The notes under the pieces are model-generated. The model made no database searches. It saw only the letters and a list, made by a program, of their open reading frames with translations, and was not told the DNA's origin. Below, one piece after another: positions 13,614 to 24,989 of a DNA stretch of 64,000 nt; positions within the stretch are counted from its first letter, which is position 1; each line of letters opens with the position of its first letter. The position numbers and the translations under genes are program-made. Origin of the DNA: Charina bottae (lineage: Eukaryota; Chordata; Lepidosauria; Squamata; Charinaidae); the NCBI GenBank assembly GCA_023362775.1, contig JALMGJ010000006.1, forward strand, positions 54,489,501-54,553,500, in the 5' to 3' direction.

Positions 13614-13640
13614 CTCTTCACTGCTAGGTGTCTTGCTTAG

Positions 13641-13757
13641 ATATAGATATAGATATAGATATAGATATAGATATAGATATAGATATAGATATAGATATAG
13701 ATATAGATATAGATATAGATATAGATATAGATATAGATATAGATATAGATATAGATA
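13641..13757 (+). repeat. (ATAGAT)n hexanucleotide repeat
   Basis: About 19 uninterrupted units of ATATAG/ATAGAT, 13 bp after the target duplication of the SINE at 13281. Confidence 0.98.
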
Positions 13758-15732
13758 TAAAAGTACAAGAATATGAAGGTCTTCATGAATATGTTTGGGG
13801 TCATATATTGGTCAAGTAAAGAGGAAAATGGACAGGTCCAGAGTAAAAATCACTTTTTAAAATCAATTGTTTTCACTCCATTGACCTTTGTTAAAATTGA
13901 TGTTAGCTTGCTTGATGAAAATCATAGGCAGCTGAGATTAGACATGGTGTACTCATATCAAGAGTCCCTTTGCACAAATTCCCTCAAGCTATCTGCATGA
14001 AATTTGATTTTATCTCCCAGTAGAGGCAACTGTATCTGTAAAAAAAAAAGTTTTTCTATCAAAGCCTCCCCAAACATGTCACATGTACTTTTTTAAATAA
14101 AACAAAGGTTAAAGAACTCTAGTTCAACTCCAAACTGCTTGCACCAATTTAGTATTCTGCACCCATTTGGAATGGAAGTATCTAGCATTTCTGCAAATTT
14201 CATCCTATTCTATCAAAACTAAACTAAACTAAATAAAATAAAATAAACTTTACAGCTCCTACATTAACTAGTTTGGGATTTCCAAAACTAGTTAATGGAA
14301 GGCACAAGAGAGAAAGAGAGAGAATATAGATAAGAAACTGTCTATCAGTCATAACATGAAAAAGATAAGGAGACTGTTGCCTTTTCAATTACAGACTTGG
14401 GGGTAACCTAAGTTCAAAGTCAGGGAAGGAGAAACTTCTAATTTAGTAGCACTTTGCCAAGGATTTAGTTACTTCCAAAGATGCAAGAGACTAAAAAGAA
14501 TCTGACCCAATGAGATTAATGTGACAATGACAGGAATTTCAATGTATAGCATCCCAGTTCTGGGTGTGTTGTCTTACTTCAACCTAATTGGCTTCTTTTA
14601 CATTGTATTTACAAAGCTGTAAGAAAATATTCACTTCCTGAAGGGTTAAAACAAGTTTGTTGAAGGAAAAATCCTAGTTCAAAACCTACAGGACAGCCTC
14701 AAGTTCTAGAGAGTCAGCACAGCTTTTATTCCTTTTATGAAATGGGAGATTTTAGGAGTGATGTTGCAAGTATTCCTTGAACATACATTGAATTCGATTA
14801 AGGGATATTTCAGAGCCATTATTTATATCCTTGAAATGAAAGCTGCTGATGGTTAAGAAGATAAGGTTTCCATTTCCAAACCTATATTTTCATTTGTGCT
14901 CATTCGCTCTCTCTCCTTCCCTACCATCTTTATTCTCTCCCTCATTCTCACACAGACCCACATAGGTGTGAAGAGCTTAAATATGTTAATTATGAATATC
15001 AAGAAATTATTTAGACTAAATAAAAATATTTCCAGTGATCTGAAGATGCAAGTAAGGTGGAAATGTTTTACTAATGATTTTGTTTCAGCTGAGAGTTAGT
15101 TGGAAACCACCCTAGGAAACATCCCACTCCCCAAATATCAGTGATATTGGAATCCTTTCTATTATTGTGCTGTGGGAGATTGGAAAGGCTTTAAAAATAC
15201 ATCTTCAGGAAAAACTACATGAAACTGTTTTCATCTAAATGTGAACTATTTACTATTGATCAATATCAAGACCTTTCAAAATATTGTTTTTTTAAAATAA
15301 TCTCAAAGACATTGGGAAAATAGGCATTAGAACTGTTTTCTGGGACAAATTAGATTTTCCCAGGGATACTTTAAAATATATGGAAGTGATTTTTTTAAAA
15401 AAAGCATATGGATCAGATAAAATGACCTGCACACATATTATAATGCCTGTCTTTCTTCCTTTGAAAACTGGCAATTCACTGAACTGTTTCTCAATGGAAC
15501 TCTCATGTTGGTCAATTACAAATATTGGAATGTTATCCCCAAATTTGTCAAGTGTGAGAAGCTCAACCTGCTATCTACAATTAACAAATGCTACTACCAA
15601 TTATTGCCAAGACGTATACTATCACAGATGTTCTGGTGACTAATGAATCCACCAGACTTTTATTCCCATTCAGCCCTTTCCATACACTTTTGTTTTGAGT
15701 ATCAGCTTTGTAAAATGCTACTATATGTATTC
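13758..15732. other. No gene seen
   Basis: AT-rich DNA, with the short hairpin at 14264 and an A-run at 14041. Nothing else recognised. Confidence 0.55.
14264..14298. repeat. Short hairpin
   Basis: CATTAACTAGTTT and AAACTAGTTAATG flank a GGGATTTCC-like loop. Origin unknown. Confidence 0.85.
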
Positions 15733-16740
15733 TGTTGTTGTTGTTCAGTCGTTTAGTCCGTAGCAATATGACCTGTGCTACGGTCCCCAATCCATCTTGG
15801 ATTTTATTTTATTTTATTTTATTTTATTTTATTTTATTTTATTTTATTTTATTTTATTTTATTTTATTTTATTTTATTTTATTTTATTTTATTTTATTTT
15901 ATTTTATTTTATTTTATTTTATTTTGGATATATTTTTTATATATTTTCTATCTTGTATGGTTTTAAAAATTTTAAATTTTTAAGTTTTAATTATTGTAAC
16001 CCGCCCAGAGTCCCTTGTATGGGAGATGGGCGGGGAATAAATTAAATAAATAATAAATAAATAAATAAATAGTCGTGTCCGACTCTTCGTGACCTCATGG
16101 ACCATAGCACGCCAGGCCTTCCTGTCCTCCACTGTCTCTCGGAGTTTACTCAAATTCATGTTCATTACATTGGTGATGCTATCTAACCATCTCATCCTCT
16201 GCCGTCCCCTTCTCCTTTTGCCTTCAGTCTTTCCCAGCATCAGGGTCTTTTCCAGTGAGTCCTCTCTTCGCATTAGGTGGCCAAAGTATTTGAGCTTCAG
16301 CTTCAGCATCTGTCCTTCCAATGAGCAGTCAGGGTTGATTTCCTTTAGGATTGACTGGTTTGACCTCCTTGCAGTCCAAGGGACTCTCAAGAGTCTTCTC
16401 CAGCACCACAGTTCGAAAGCATCAATTCTTCGGCGCTCAGCCTTCCTTATGGTCCAACTCTCACAGCCATACATTACTACTGGGAAAACCATAGCTTTAA
16501 CTATACGGACCTTTGTCGGCAAGGTGATGTCTCTGCTTTTTAATATGCTGTCTAGGTTTGCCATAGCTTTCCTCCCAAGGAGCAAGCGTCTTTTAATTTC
16601 ATGGCTGCAGTCACCGTCTGCGGTGATCTTGGAGCCCAAGAAAATAAAATCTGTCACTGCTTCCATTTCTTCCCCTTCTATTTGCCAGGAATGTATTCTG
16701 TATCCCAATTTAAATTCTACATCAGTCTGATCACTCATGC
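15733..16740 (-). mobile_element. BovB (RTE) LINE 3' portion, interrupted
   Basis: The 3' terminus TTCAGTCGTTTAGTC...GTGTCCGACTCTTCGTGAC is typical BovB, seen here as its complement. The minus frame 16085-16738 encodes the ORF2 C-terminus: VRIVKAMVFPVVMYGCESWT, ELWCWRRLLRVPWTARRSNQ, LKYFGHLMRREDSLEKTLM and RRRGRQRMRWLDSIT. It is 5'-truncated near 16740. The frame is open over about 220 codons, so the copy is fairly young. Confidence 0.92.
15759..16069 (+). mobile_element. CR1/L2-type LINE tail nested in a BovB LINE
   Basis: The TAGTC target duplication (15754-15758, 16070-16074) brackets a 311-bp insertion made of a 42-bp unique piece, 25 units of ATTTT (15801-15925), then a 3' UTR with CCGCCCAGAGTCCCTTG and GGGAGATGGGCGG, ending in (ATAA)n. 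It splits a BovB terminus that otherwise joins seamlessly. Confidence 0.85.
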
Positions 16741-16742
16741 AT

Positions 16743-16770
16743 CCGATGAAGTGAGCTGCAGCTCATGAAA
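16743..16770 (+). ncRNA. Degenerate hammerhead-like motif
   Basis: The motif is CCGATGA, A, GTGAGC-TGCA-GCTCAT, GAAA, with the same layout (including the extra A) as the motifs near 20 kb. The core U is changed to C (CCGATGA instead of CTGATGA), so it should be inactive. It is followed by TAATAAAAT and a section to about 16840 that resembles a retroelement end. Confidence 0.3.
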
Positions 16771-17769
16771 GATTATGTCTTTTAATAAAATATGGTAGTT
16801 GGAAAAAGTGTTACCAGACTCCTCCTGATTTTTTGAAACAACAGTATTTTTCCCCCTGGTTTGCAATCATCTTACTTGATTACTTTGTCACATTTTGCCT
16901 ACTTTAAGTACTTTATACTTATCTATACATCTGATGTTAGCTCCCTAATATTAATTTTTCAGACACATGCTTTGTTGGTCATATACACAATATAAACGAG
17001 TAAACTAAAAATCCATATACACTCTTGGAATACTTTGGCTCTGGTAGCTTTCCACCAACTCAAAAAACAAAGCACCAGCTAACTGCATTAATGACTTGAA
17101 CATGGTTAACTCCTGTCATAGGATGCTGTTAATCTATCTATCACCAATTACTATTTATATCCCATTCCTATCTCATAAAATTCTCAGCATTTACTCTTTC
17201 GCACTATTGCAAGAATGCACACTTTTTATTACTGACTGCATATACATCTCAGTTGGAAATCAGCAACCGTATTTAGTATCTGACTGATTTCCACTGGTGT
17301 AGCATCATTAATCTGCATCTCAGATTCTCAGGAAAAAGTGCCTATAGCTGCTCTGTAACTATCACATTTAGGAAACCTGCATTTTGATTTGTTTTATTTT
17401 ATATACACCTTCAGTGTGCTATGAAAGAAGAATGAAATCACTGAAAGTCATCAACTACAGCTTCCAACAAGATTAAACAAGGTTTCTGAACATCCTTAAT
17501 ACATTAGAACTGAAGGGAAGAGAAAGGAAAATTGAAGACTTTCAGGATGCAAATACTTGGAATAAAATTGCTCAATTTTCCAATAAAAGTTTCAACATTT
17601 GAAATACTATTTTTCTATTTTACATAGTGAACTGCTCGTTGAAATGAGAATATTCAAAGTAAGCTATATTATTCAAGTACAGCAATACCTCAGAGGAAAT
17701 AGAAGTAAGTATGCTACCTATTGGATGGACTTGAGTAGCTCTAGATATCAGGGTGTATGCAAGAAGGTG

Positions 17770-17891
17770 AAGTATTCTACTCTGAATTTTATAGTTTTAA
17801 TTTCAATTATTGTTTAAGGCCCTATTTACTGGATAATAATAATAATTTTAATAATTGAAATTAAAACTATAAAATTCAGAGTAGAATACTT
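17770..17891. repeat. Perfect 42-bp inverted repeat with 38-nt loop
   Basis: The arms 17770-17811 and 17850-17891 are exact reverse complements (AAGTATTCTACTCTGAATTT ... AAATTCAGAGTAGAATACTT). The loop includes (AAT)n. No transposon ends are apparent; it fits a templated snap-back duplication. Confidence 0.93.
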
Positions 17892-18922
17892 TCCTCAACC
17901 ACAAATATTCTTGCTCAGCATATCTAAGGATTGGGTTGGATACATTACTGAGACTTCAGGATTTGGGTCAATAATTTGTTCTATGAAAATGAAACCAAAG
18001 CTGAATACAAATGTTTATGCTCCATCTTCACAGTCGACACTTAGCTAGTAAGAAAATCATCTGGTGCAAAAATAATTTCCATAAGACAATCATTTCATCA
18101 TTCGTATAATCTTATATATTTTGGCCTGTCTCCATTGTGGTGTCCTGTCCTACCCCCAACTTGAGTCAATAATATATCTGTCTGTTGCCTTCTCTCTGGA
18201 GGTGAATTTTGAGGCAAAAATCTATTGCCACAGTAGGCAGTAACTCAAGAAAGCCATACAGGGAATTACCAATCCAACAAATTCCATGTACATGTAAATA
18301 AGCAAGAACAAATAGCCTGCAGCTTCTAGTGCAAGGCCTGGGATCTGGGTTGTTTGTTTGCCACAAACATGAACTTGTTGAAACTGAGTGTTTGAGGAAA
18401 CTGAGTGGGAATTATTAGTGTCATTCTCATTGCTCTTTTGGAAAACCATTTTAGCAACACAAAGTACAGCAAAAACTCAGCATTACCTTTTGAAGATAGT
18501 GAAATAGCACCTCCCTCCCCTTCCCAAAATCAGGACAGGATTGGGAGGAAATAAAGATATTGGATTTGGCAGAAATTATTTAATTTTGGGTTTAATTTAA
18601 ATACTTACTTAAGACAACCAGAAATCCTATAAGGAGTTTCAGAAAAATAGCAACTAACAGGTAAGCCAAGTATTAGTACAGTCTGGGGTGTGATCCAGGT
18701 TTGTAACTTTTTTTTAACTACAGCAGAATATGGTTTGTATCCCACTTAATACCTGAATGAAAGAATACTATAAAAAGTGTTTTCCAAATTTCTATTTAAG
18801 TTATAACATGGGAGAATAATGATGTTACCCACTCCTTACTTCCCTGAGTAATTAAATATTTTAAAAGACTGCTGCCTGTGTTTTGAACTTTTTGCATTTT
18901 TTCTGTGTAAGGGCAGCATGAG

Positions 18923-19451
18923 GCCAGCTCAGCAAGGCCACCAAGGTCCGTTGGGTTGGGCAAAGTCCACCACTAAAGTCCGCACCACTAAGCAGGGGAG
19001 GCTCAAAGACCGCCAGGCCCTCCGCTCCATGCCATCCAGTGCTGCCGTGCCACTGAAGCCCGCCGAGGCCCATTCCAGGAACCCGGAATGCCAAGTCCCT
19101 TGCTCCACACCAGGCCCCCTGCCAAGAACCCCCAAAGGGGTCCACCGAGGCCCACGGGAGTCCGCCACAACCGGGAATCGCCTTGCTCCACCGCTCCACC
19201 TGGGAACTGCATCCGCCGTCTCCACCCAGGGAAGCTCCGTCCACCCTTCTCTGGCATGAGATATTGAAGCCAGAGCAGTGTCCAGAGCATCTAAAGTCTT
19301 GTGGTTTCTTCTCCAAACTCACCCCGTTCTCCGACATCTCTCAAACCCAGTTGGTAAAGTTGGTAAAGTGGGGGTGGGGGGAATCAGAACTAAAATAAAA
19401 CCCTCAGAGCAGCCCACGACATCCGCAACCACTCCTGATCACCATCTTGGA
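18923..19451 (-). mobile_element. GC-rich insertion between 25-bp direct repeats, possibly L1 5' UTR fragment
   Basis: A 25-bp repeat with core CTGTGTAAGGGCAGCATGAG occurs at 18898-18922 and 19452-19476, bracketing 529 bp of GC-rich DNA in an AT-rich region. Read on the minus strand, the insert opens TCCAAGATGGTGATCAGGAG. CAAGATGG is the YY1-type motif at the start of many L1 5' UTRs. No poly(A) is at the other end. Frames within it look non-coding. Confidence 0.5.
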
Positions 19452-19966
19452 TTTTTCTGTGTAAGGGCAGCATGAGTAGTCCTACTACAAAGCAAATCAA
19501 AGGAGGAAAAGTGTTATTAAAAGTAAATCTTCAGTTCCTTAGTTTTAGAAATAGATTGGTTGGTGTTCCGAGGATCAGTCTAAAATAATTTCTATGAAAG
19601 TGTGGTAAGTCCATAGAAGGGAGATTTGTGAGGCACTATATGCTGTTAGCAAGAAATAGGGAACAGAAGAGAAAAGTCAGCAATTGGAGATAGTGACAGG
19701 CAAACAGAAGCCTTGGATAATAGACAGATGTCAGAATAATGAAGGAAAACAACCAGAAAAGAGCAATACTACACTTGAGAGGAAGATATAGCAGTGATTT
19801 TGAATTAGCTGAAGTTTTTATTCTACCTGAGAAACCATCAGGCCATAGAGAAACAGAGAAAGGGCTAAACCTGAAAGATATGTCTATGAAGGTTCTCAGT
19901 CATCCAGGTGGAATTGTCTGTAGCTTGAATCATGTCAACGGGATTTCTATTTTCTCAGTGGAAACG

Positions 19967-19996
19967 TTTCACTCCTTATCCAAGGAGCTTCTTCAG
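19967..19996 (-). ncRNA. Hammerhead-ribozyme-like motif, left arm
   Basis: On the minus strand the motif is CTGAAGA, A, GCTCC-TTGGATAA-GGAGT, then GAAACGTTTCC. The self-complementary AACGTT after GAA resembles the very short stem III of dimer-active hammerheads in Penelope elements and retrozymes. Stem II has one weakened pair (G-T). Confidence 0.4.
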
Positions 19997-20420
19997 TCTG
20001 AGTAAAGTTAGTAAGGGAATCCTTAAATATGTTTCTAGGCGGCTGTGTGACCTTGCACCTGGGGCTAGGTCATGGTTATTTTGAGATGTTATTTCTAAGT
20101 CCTTTTATCATCTAAAGGAGGATCGTTAAGATCACCATGCTGCTGTTGAGCTTGTGAAATGGTCTTAATCTTCCTAGGCACAGAAGACAAAGCAGGGAGG
20201 AATCTCTCCCCCATCTTCCTCCCTGCTTTGTCTTCTGTGCCTAGGAAGATTAAGACCATTTCACAAGCTCAACAGCAGCATGGTGATCTTAACGATCCTC
20301 CTTTAGATGATAAAAGGACTTAAAAATAACATCTCAATATAACCATGACCTAGCCCCAGGTGTAAGGTCACACAGCTACCTAGAAACATATTTAGGATTC
20401 CCTTACCAACTTTGCTCAGA

Positions 20421-20450
20421 CTGAAGAAGCTCCTTGGATAAGGAGCGAAA
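20421..20450 (+). ncRNA. Hammerhead-ribozyme-like motif, right arm
   Basis: The motif is CTGAAGA, one A, stem II GCTCC/GGAGC with loop TTGGATAA, then GAAA and TGTTTCC. CUGANGA and GAAA are the hammerhead catalytic boxes. The extra A before stem II and the damaged short stem III (ATGTTT versus the palindromic ACGTTT of the other arm) argue for weak or lost activity. Confidence 0.4.
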
Positions 20451-20508
20451 TGTTTCCACTGAGAAAATAGAAATCCAGTTGACCTGATTCAAGCTACAGA
20501 CAGTTCAC

Positions 20509-21559
20509 TGATGAAACAATGAAATGGTGGGCCGTTCTGGGTTTTTTCCCCTCAAGTTCACTGATGAGGTAGTAGAACAATACAAGGATGGATCTGTCTT
20601 TGTTTTGTTTTAATCAACTATGGTAAAATTGTAGTATTTCCTTCCTGCCTGACTGCCACTCAGATCCCACTGATGCACTTGAAACTTGTATTTTTTAGGC
20701 CAGTGTGCAGAACTTTGCATACTGATGACATTGAATTGCATTTGTCATTACATCTGACTCTTTGCCACCCCATTTTTATTTTACTATTTGAACAGTTTGG
20801 TAATATAAGCAAACTGGGCCACCTCAGTGTTCAGCCTTGAGATTATTTGTAGATTAAAAAAAAGCACCATTCACAACACCCAGCTCTGGGGGATCCAAGT
20901 TTGCACCTTCTCAATGTGAAAAATGTACATTTAGTTCCTTTTTTGTTTGTTTTAAACAGCATTAAAACACATGTACACTTATCCTATAGCTCCTTAGAAG
21001 CTTTTAGTGATTAACTTTGTTGATGGCTTTTTGAAAAACCCCTCCCTGCAGGTGTGTGTCCTTGAATCTTGTTTGCCATGGCGTGGGAATGGATGAGTGG
21101 GTTGGCATTTTGGGGGCAGGGAGGATTTCAATTTTCAGACTTTTGGCAGGAATCTTCAGTCGGGTCTTTGAGAATGCTTTGAGTTACATGTATCCTTAAT
21201 AAAGCTTATTCTGCAATTCTAATGAACTGCATTGAGAAGTGTATATTGGGGATTTGAACTCAAGGTCATCACAGCTAGATATCTTACCTATTCTTCAGTC
21301 TTAAGAAACAGATATCAGTGGTCTGGATTTGTTTTTGTGTTGGCTTGCATGCTTTCTTTTCTCAATTCACTGAAGTATTGTAGGATGTCGTTCTTTATGC
21401 TCATTTTTTGCAGTTGAGACATCATGTGCATTGACAAGCTTACACCCACACAAGCAACAGGAGGTCTAGATCATCATGATTTGGAATTACAGTATATATG
21501 CAGTACATATTCTTCAAATTTGTGTGCGTTATGAAATCAAATTTGGGGGAAAAAACCAA
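20509..21559. other. No gene seen
   Basis: About 1 kb beside the inverted repeat. CTTAATAAAGCTTATTCTGC near 21194-21214 is LTR- or poly(A)-like but without supporting ends. No Penelope polymerase frame found. Confidence 0.5.
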
Positions 21560-23765
21560 AATAAAAGCAAATTCAGCATGGATAAGAACCTTTATTAAGG
21601 ATTACCTTGTGGCAATAAGAGTGACAAAATGTAATTATTTTTCCTCTCTTATCATGTCTGCAGATAGCCACCTGACAGCTCCATTCAAGGTGATCTGGTT
21701 CTACCAGAAAAGGGATGGGGGCAGAGAAACATTTGCAAGGCTACTGGGAAAAGTCTGTGATGTGGCTGTCAGATAAAGTTGCTCAGATCCATTCTGAATT
21801 GACTGTGGCTGTGTAGGTCCTTTGGACTTGACTAAGGCATGGTCTGGCCTGGTTATCTGAGAAGATATTAAGCCTGTTGGTCCTAAGAAAGTGGATAGGA
21901 TCCTGGAGCTATAAATACAGCTACCTGTGCATTAGATCCATGTCTCTCCTGTTTGGTCAAGGCCTCTCAGGAAATGACATGGGGTTGGATCCAGGTAGTA
22001 GTGAATACATCCTTGAAAGAGGGGTTGGTTCTTCTGGCTCTTAAAGAGGGAATGGTCTGTCCTCTTCTCAATAAACCATTGATGGATCCTATGGTGCTGG
22101 ACATTTTCACCTCACTTTTTAGGGAAAGGTTTTGAGAATTGGTCAGTTTGCAGCTTCAGAGAGTCCTGGAAAAATGGATTAACTGGAGCCTTTTCAATTG
22201 GGTTTCAGACTGGGATATACTGTAGTACTGAGATGGCACTAATTGTACTTATTCATGATGTCTGGAAGGACTAGGATGACAGTGATACATTCATCATGTC
22301 TCTCCTTGATCTGCCAGCAGCCTTTTTTTTACCATCAATCATGGTTACTTCTGGACCACCTTTGGAGGTTTGGAGTTTAGAGCTTAGTTTTGTGGTGGTT
22401 TTCCTTCCACTGGGGCTGGTTCCAGTTAGTGATGGTGGGGAGAGATACAGCCCTAGATCCCTGCTCTGCAGGGATCTTCAGGGCTCACCACTCTCCACTT
22501 CTGTTTAACATCTACATGAAGCCACTGGGCAAGGTCATATACTGTCATGGAGTTAAATAGCTCCAGCATGCTGATGAGACTCAACTATACATCTCTACAC
22601 CTGGCCAACCAATTGATGGCATTTCTTTCCCAGTCTGGAAGCTGTGGAGGTCTGGATGATAAGAATAGACATTTAATCCTAGCAGGACTTGGTGCCTGGG
22701 GTTTTAGGGCCTTCTATCTTTAGTTCTGGACAGGGTTGCATTCCTCCAGACAAAACTGATCTGCAATTTGGGGATCCTCTTGACTGTTGGCTCCTGCTTG
22801 AAGAGTAGGTGGCAACCATGACCACCAGCAGCTTTGCACAAATCCATCTTGTGCATTCCTGAATTGGGATACCCTCCTCATGGTCACTCATCCTTGATCA
22901 CCTCTTGTTTGGACATGTAATGGGAAGAAGGAATAACCCTGAGGAACAGGAGGAAGATCCGAAATCAAGACAATGGTCGGATAAAAGAAATCTGAGTCCA
23001 GACAGATCTCTTACCTGAGTAAATGTCCCCTAGTTCTCACAAAGATAAAGGGAGGGAGGGAGAAGAGCATTTAGACTTGAAAGATTCTGTTACTATAATC
23101 TTATAATACTGTAAAAATAGTATTGGCCTGCATAACTTTGGTTCCCTAGTCTGTTCTACAGTGGAGGGCTGTTACAACACACTTTACATGGGGGTGCTTT
23201 TGAAGACTATCTAGGTGCTACAGCCAATCCAGAATGCAGTTGTACAGGTAGTCATGGGCATACCACAGTATGCACATGTAACACCACTACTCTGTGAACT
23301 GCACTGGTTCCCAAAAGATTTCTGCATACAATTCAAGGTGTTGATTACCACCTATAAAGCCCTTCATGACACAGGGCTGTGTTATTTGTGAGACCACCTA
23401 TATTCAATTGTTTCTGCCTCTTTCTGCTTCAGGTCACCTCTATGAAACAAACCTAGGAAGTATGCCTTCTCTGTCATGCTGCCTGCCCAATGGAACAGCA
23501 CACCCTAAGATTCAGATGGATCCAACCCTGTTGGCTTTACATAAGGCCTTGAGGATCTGGCTATTTCCCCAGGCATTGGGCCGGGGTGTTGGATGAGCCT
23601 GAGAATATGATTGGGGTTGGTTTTAGTTGTATGATGTTCTCTGCTGGGTTTTTTGTTTGTTTTTTTGGTTGGTTATTTGTTGTTTTTCTATTTTAACATT
23701 ATGTTAGCTGCTCAGAGTTGTAATTTGCAACTTGGGCAACCATATAAATTGATTAAATATAAATT
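21560..23765 (+). mobile_element. Degenerate CR1/L2-type LINE
   Basis: Fragments in several frames align in order with the ORF2 of the 2991-5812 copy: IKDYLVAIRVTKCNYFSSLI (near 21590), KASQEMTWGWIQVVVNTSLK (near 21955), a palm region near 22296-22510, and the ELHW region near 23300. Many stops and frameshifts are present, so it is old. An unrelated 245-bp piece (about 22916-23160) interrupts it. It ends with a tail near 23700-23765. Confidence 0.8.
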
Positions 23766-23984
23766 TGCTTTCATATATGAATTATCATTAATTATTGGAC
23801 TTGTCCAATCATACTTGAACTTTGTTTTTTGCTTCTGATTACATCATATGTCATGTGGCTTAAAATGTACTGCCTTTTATTTAAAACTAGTGCTTTTAAT
23901 AGGAAAATGATGAATATACATTTTCTTACACTGGCAAAATATCAGATACCAATGGGCCTGAAAATAGCATGGCAAGAATGAAGA

Positions 23985-24450
23985 CTACACACACATGGAC
24001 TAAAACAGGTTAGTCTTTTCCAAGTCCTGTTGCATCATTATACTCTAAGGAGAAATATTGTCAGAAGTGGAAGGGACACAGAAGAACTATGTGATGTTTG
24101 TGGAATGAAAAAAAAACAATTATCACATCTCTTTTTGCATTATGATAGTGACAAAGTTCTGCTGTTTCAGGGATTTTCTTACTTGGGGTTCAAGTTCCTT
24201 CTTTAAAAAAGATGCTCAGTGACAGAACTCTTGTGGATCTTTGGACAGGATCCTGGGATTTGCCATTTATTGTGATCAACTGAATTTACAGGTTCTTTCA
24301 GTGGGTTACAAAAATAAGCCCTATAGATGGTTTATCCTGCCTTGTTCCAGAAGAACCCAACCAAAACTAAAATTAAGACTCAGACTGATTTTCCTTTCTC
24401 TGAGGTAGGTTAGTTAGACTTCATTGCCATTTAACTATTTTTATACCAAA
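23985..24450 (+). mobile_element. Non-LTR retrotransposon C-terminal fragment, family uncertain
   Basis: Around 24083 the sequence encodes ELCDVCGMKKKQLSHLFLHY, a CxxC...HxxxxH/C finger typical of the end of several non-LTR polymerases. It ends in an ACCAAATAAAGGTATGACTG-like tail, resembling the copy at 24990-25545. R4/Dong-like is possible but unproven. Confidence 0.4.
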
Positions 24451-24840
24451 TAAAGGTATGACTGTAAGTGGATGTTTAGAAAAAGCCTAGGCATTGTAAG
24501 AATGCTCTCAATATTCTCAGCTGAATTTTCCCAAGGTTTTGGTAATTGGAATTCTTCATTCATGTATCCAAACATAAAAACAATACATAAAAAATCTTCC
24601 ATTCTCAATTATTTAAAAAAAATATTAAAATTCTGTATGGAGTTCTTCACATGCACCATTTGCCACATCTGTTCCTTACATGCTTTAATGATTCTTAATG
24701 CATATTAGTGCATTATCAATTTTCCTTTTAAAAGCAGTGCTCCTTCCATGTGATTTTAACAATGACTCCATTCTCTCCATGGTGCTTTCCCAGTGCATAG
24801 GAGAGTAGTTGTAATAAAACATTGAATAATATGTAAGAGA

Positions 24841-24845
24841 TAGAT

Positions 24846-24939
<94 letters not shown>

Positions 24940-24989
24940 GATGATAGACAGGTAGAGATGATAGACAGACAGATAGACAGATATAGATA
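24841..24989 (+). repeat. (GATA)n(GACA)n compound microsatellite
   Basis: GATA units (24846-24889) pass into GACA units (24889-24938) and then mixed GATGATAGACAG. It adjoins the 3' end of a minus-strand LINE. Confidence 0.97.

Larger units (their letters stand above)
19911..20508. repeat. Long inverted repeat, probable inverted Penelope-like terminal repeats
   Basis: The arms 19911-20202 and 20216-20508 are near-identical inverted copies around a 13-nt spacer; differences are scattered single bases. Each arm carries CTGAAGAAGCTCC...GGAG(C/T)GAAA, a hammerhead-like core. Penelope-like retroelements are known to carry hammerheads in terminal repeats that can be inverted. No reverse transcriptase or GIY-YIG frame is seen nearby, so if this is a Penelope element only terminal sequence remains. 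Confidence 0.55.

Noticed and set aside
13591..13819. Frames of alternating Tyr-Arg or Asp-Ile
   Set aside because: Products of the ATAGAT hexamer repeat. Similar artefacts occur at 11 kb, 15.8 kb, 24.9 kb, 33.0 kb and 36.3 kb.
18861..19337. 158-codon minus frame and overlapping GC-rich frames
   Set aside because: Several frames are open on both strands because the insert is GC-rich; the longest extends into the flanking AT-rich DNA across the insertion boundary.
24841..24989. CRISPR-like array
   Set aside because: Tetranucleotide microsatellite with no spacers; the DNA is vertebrate.
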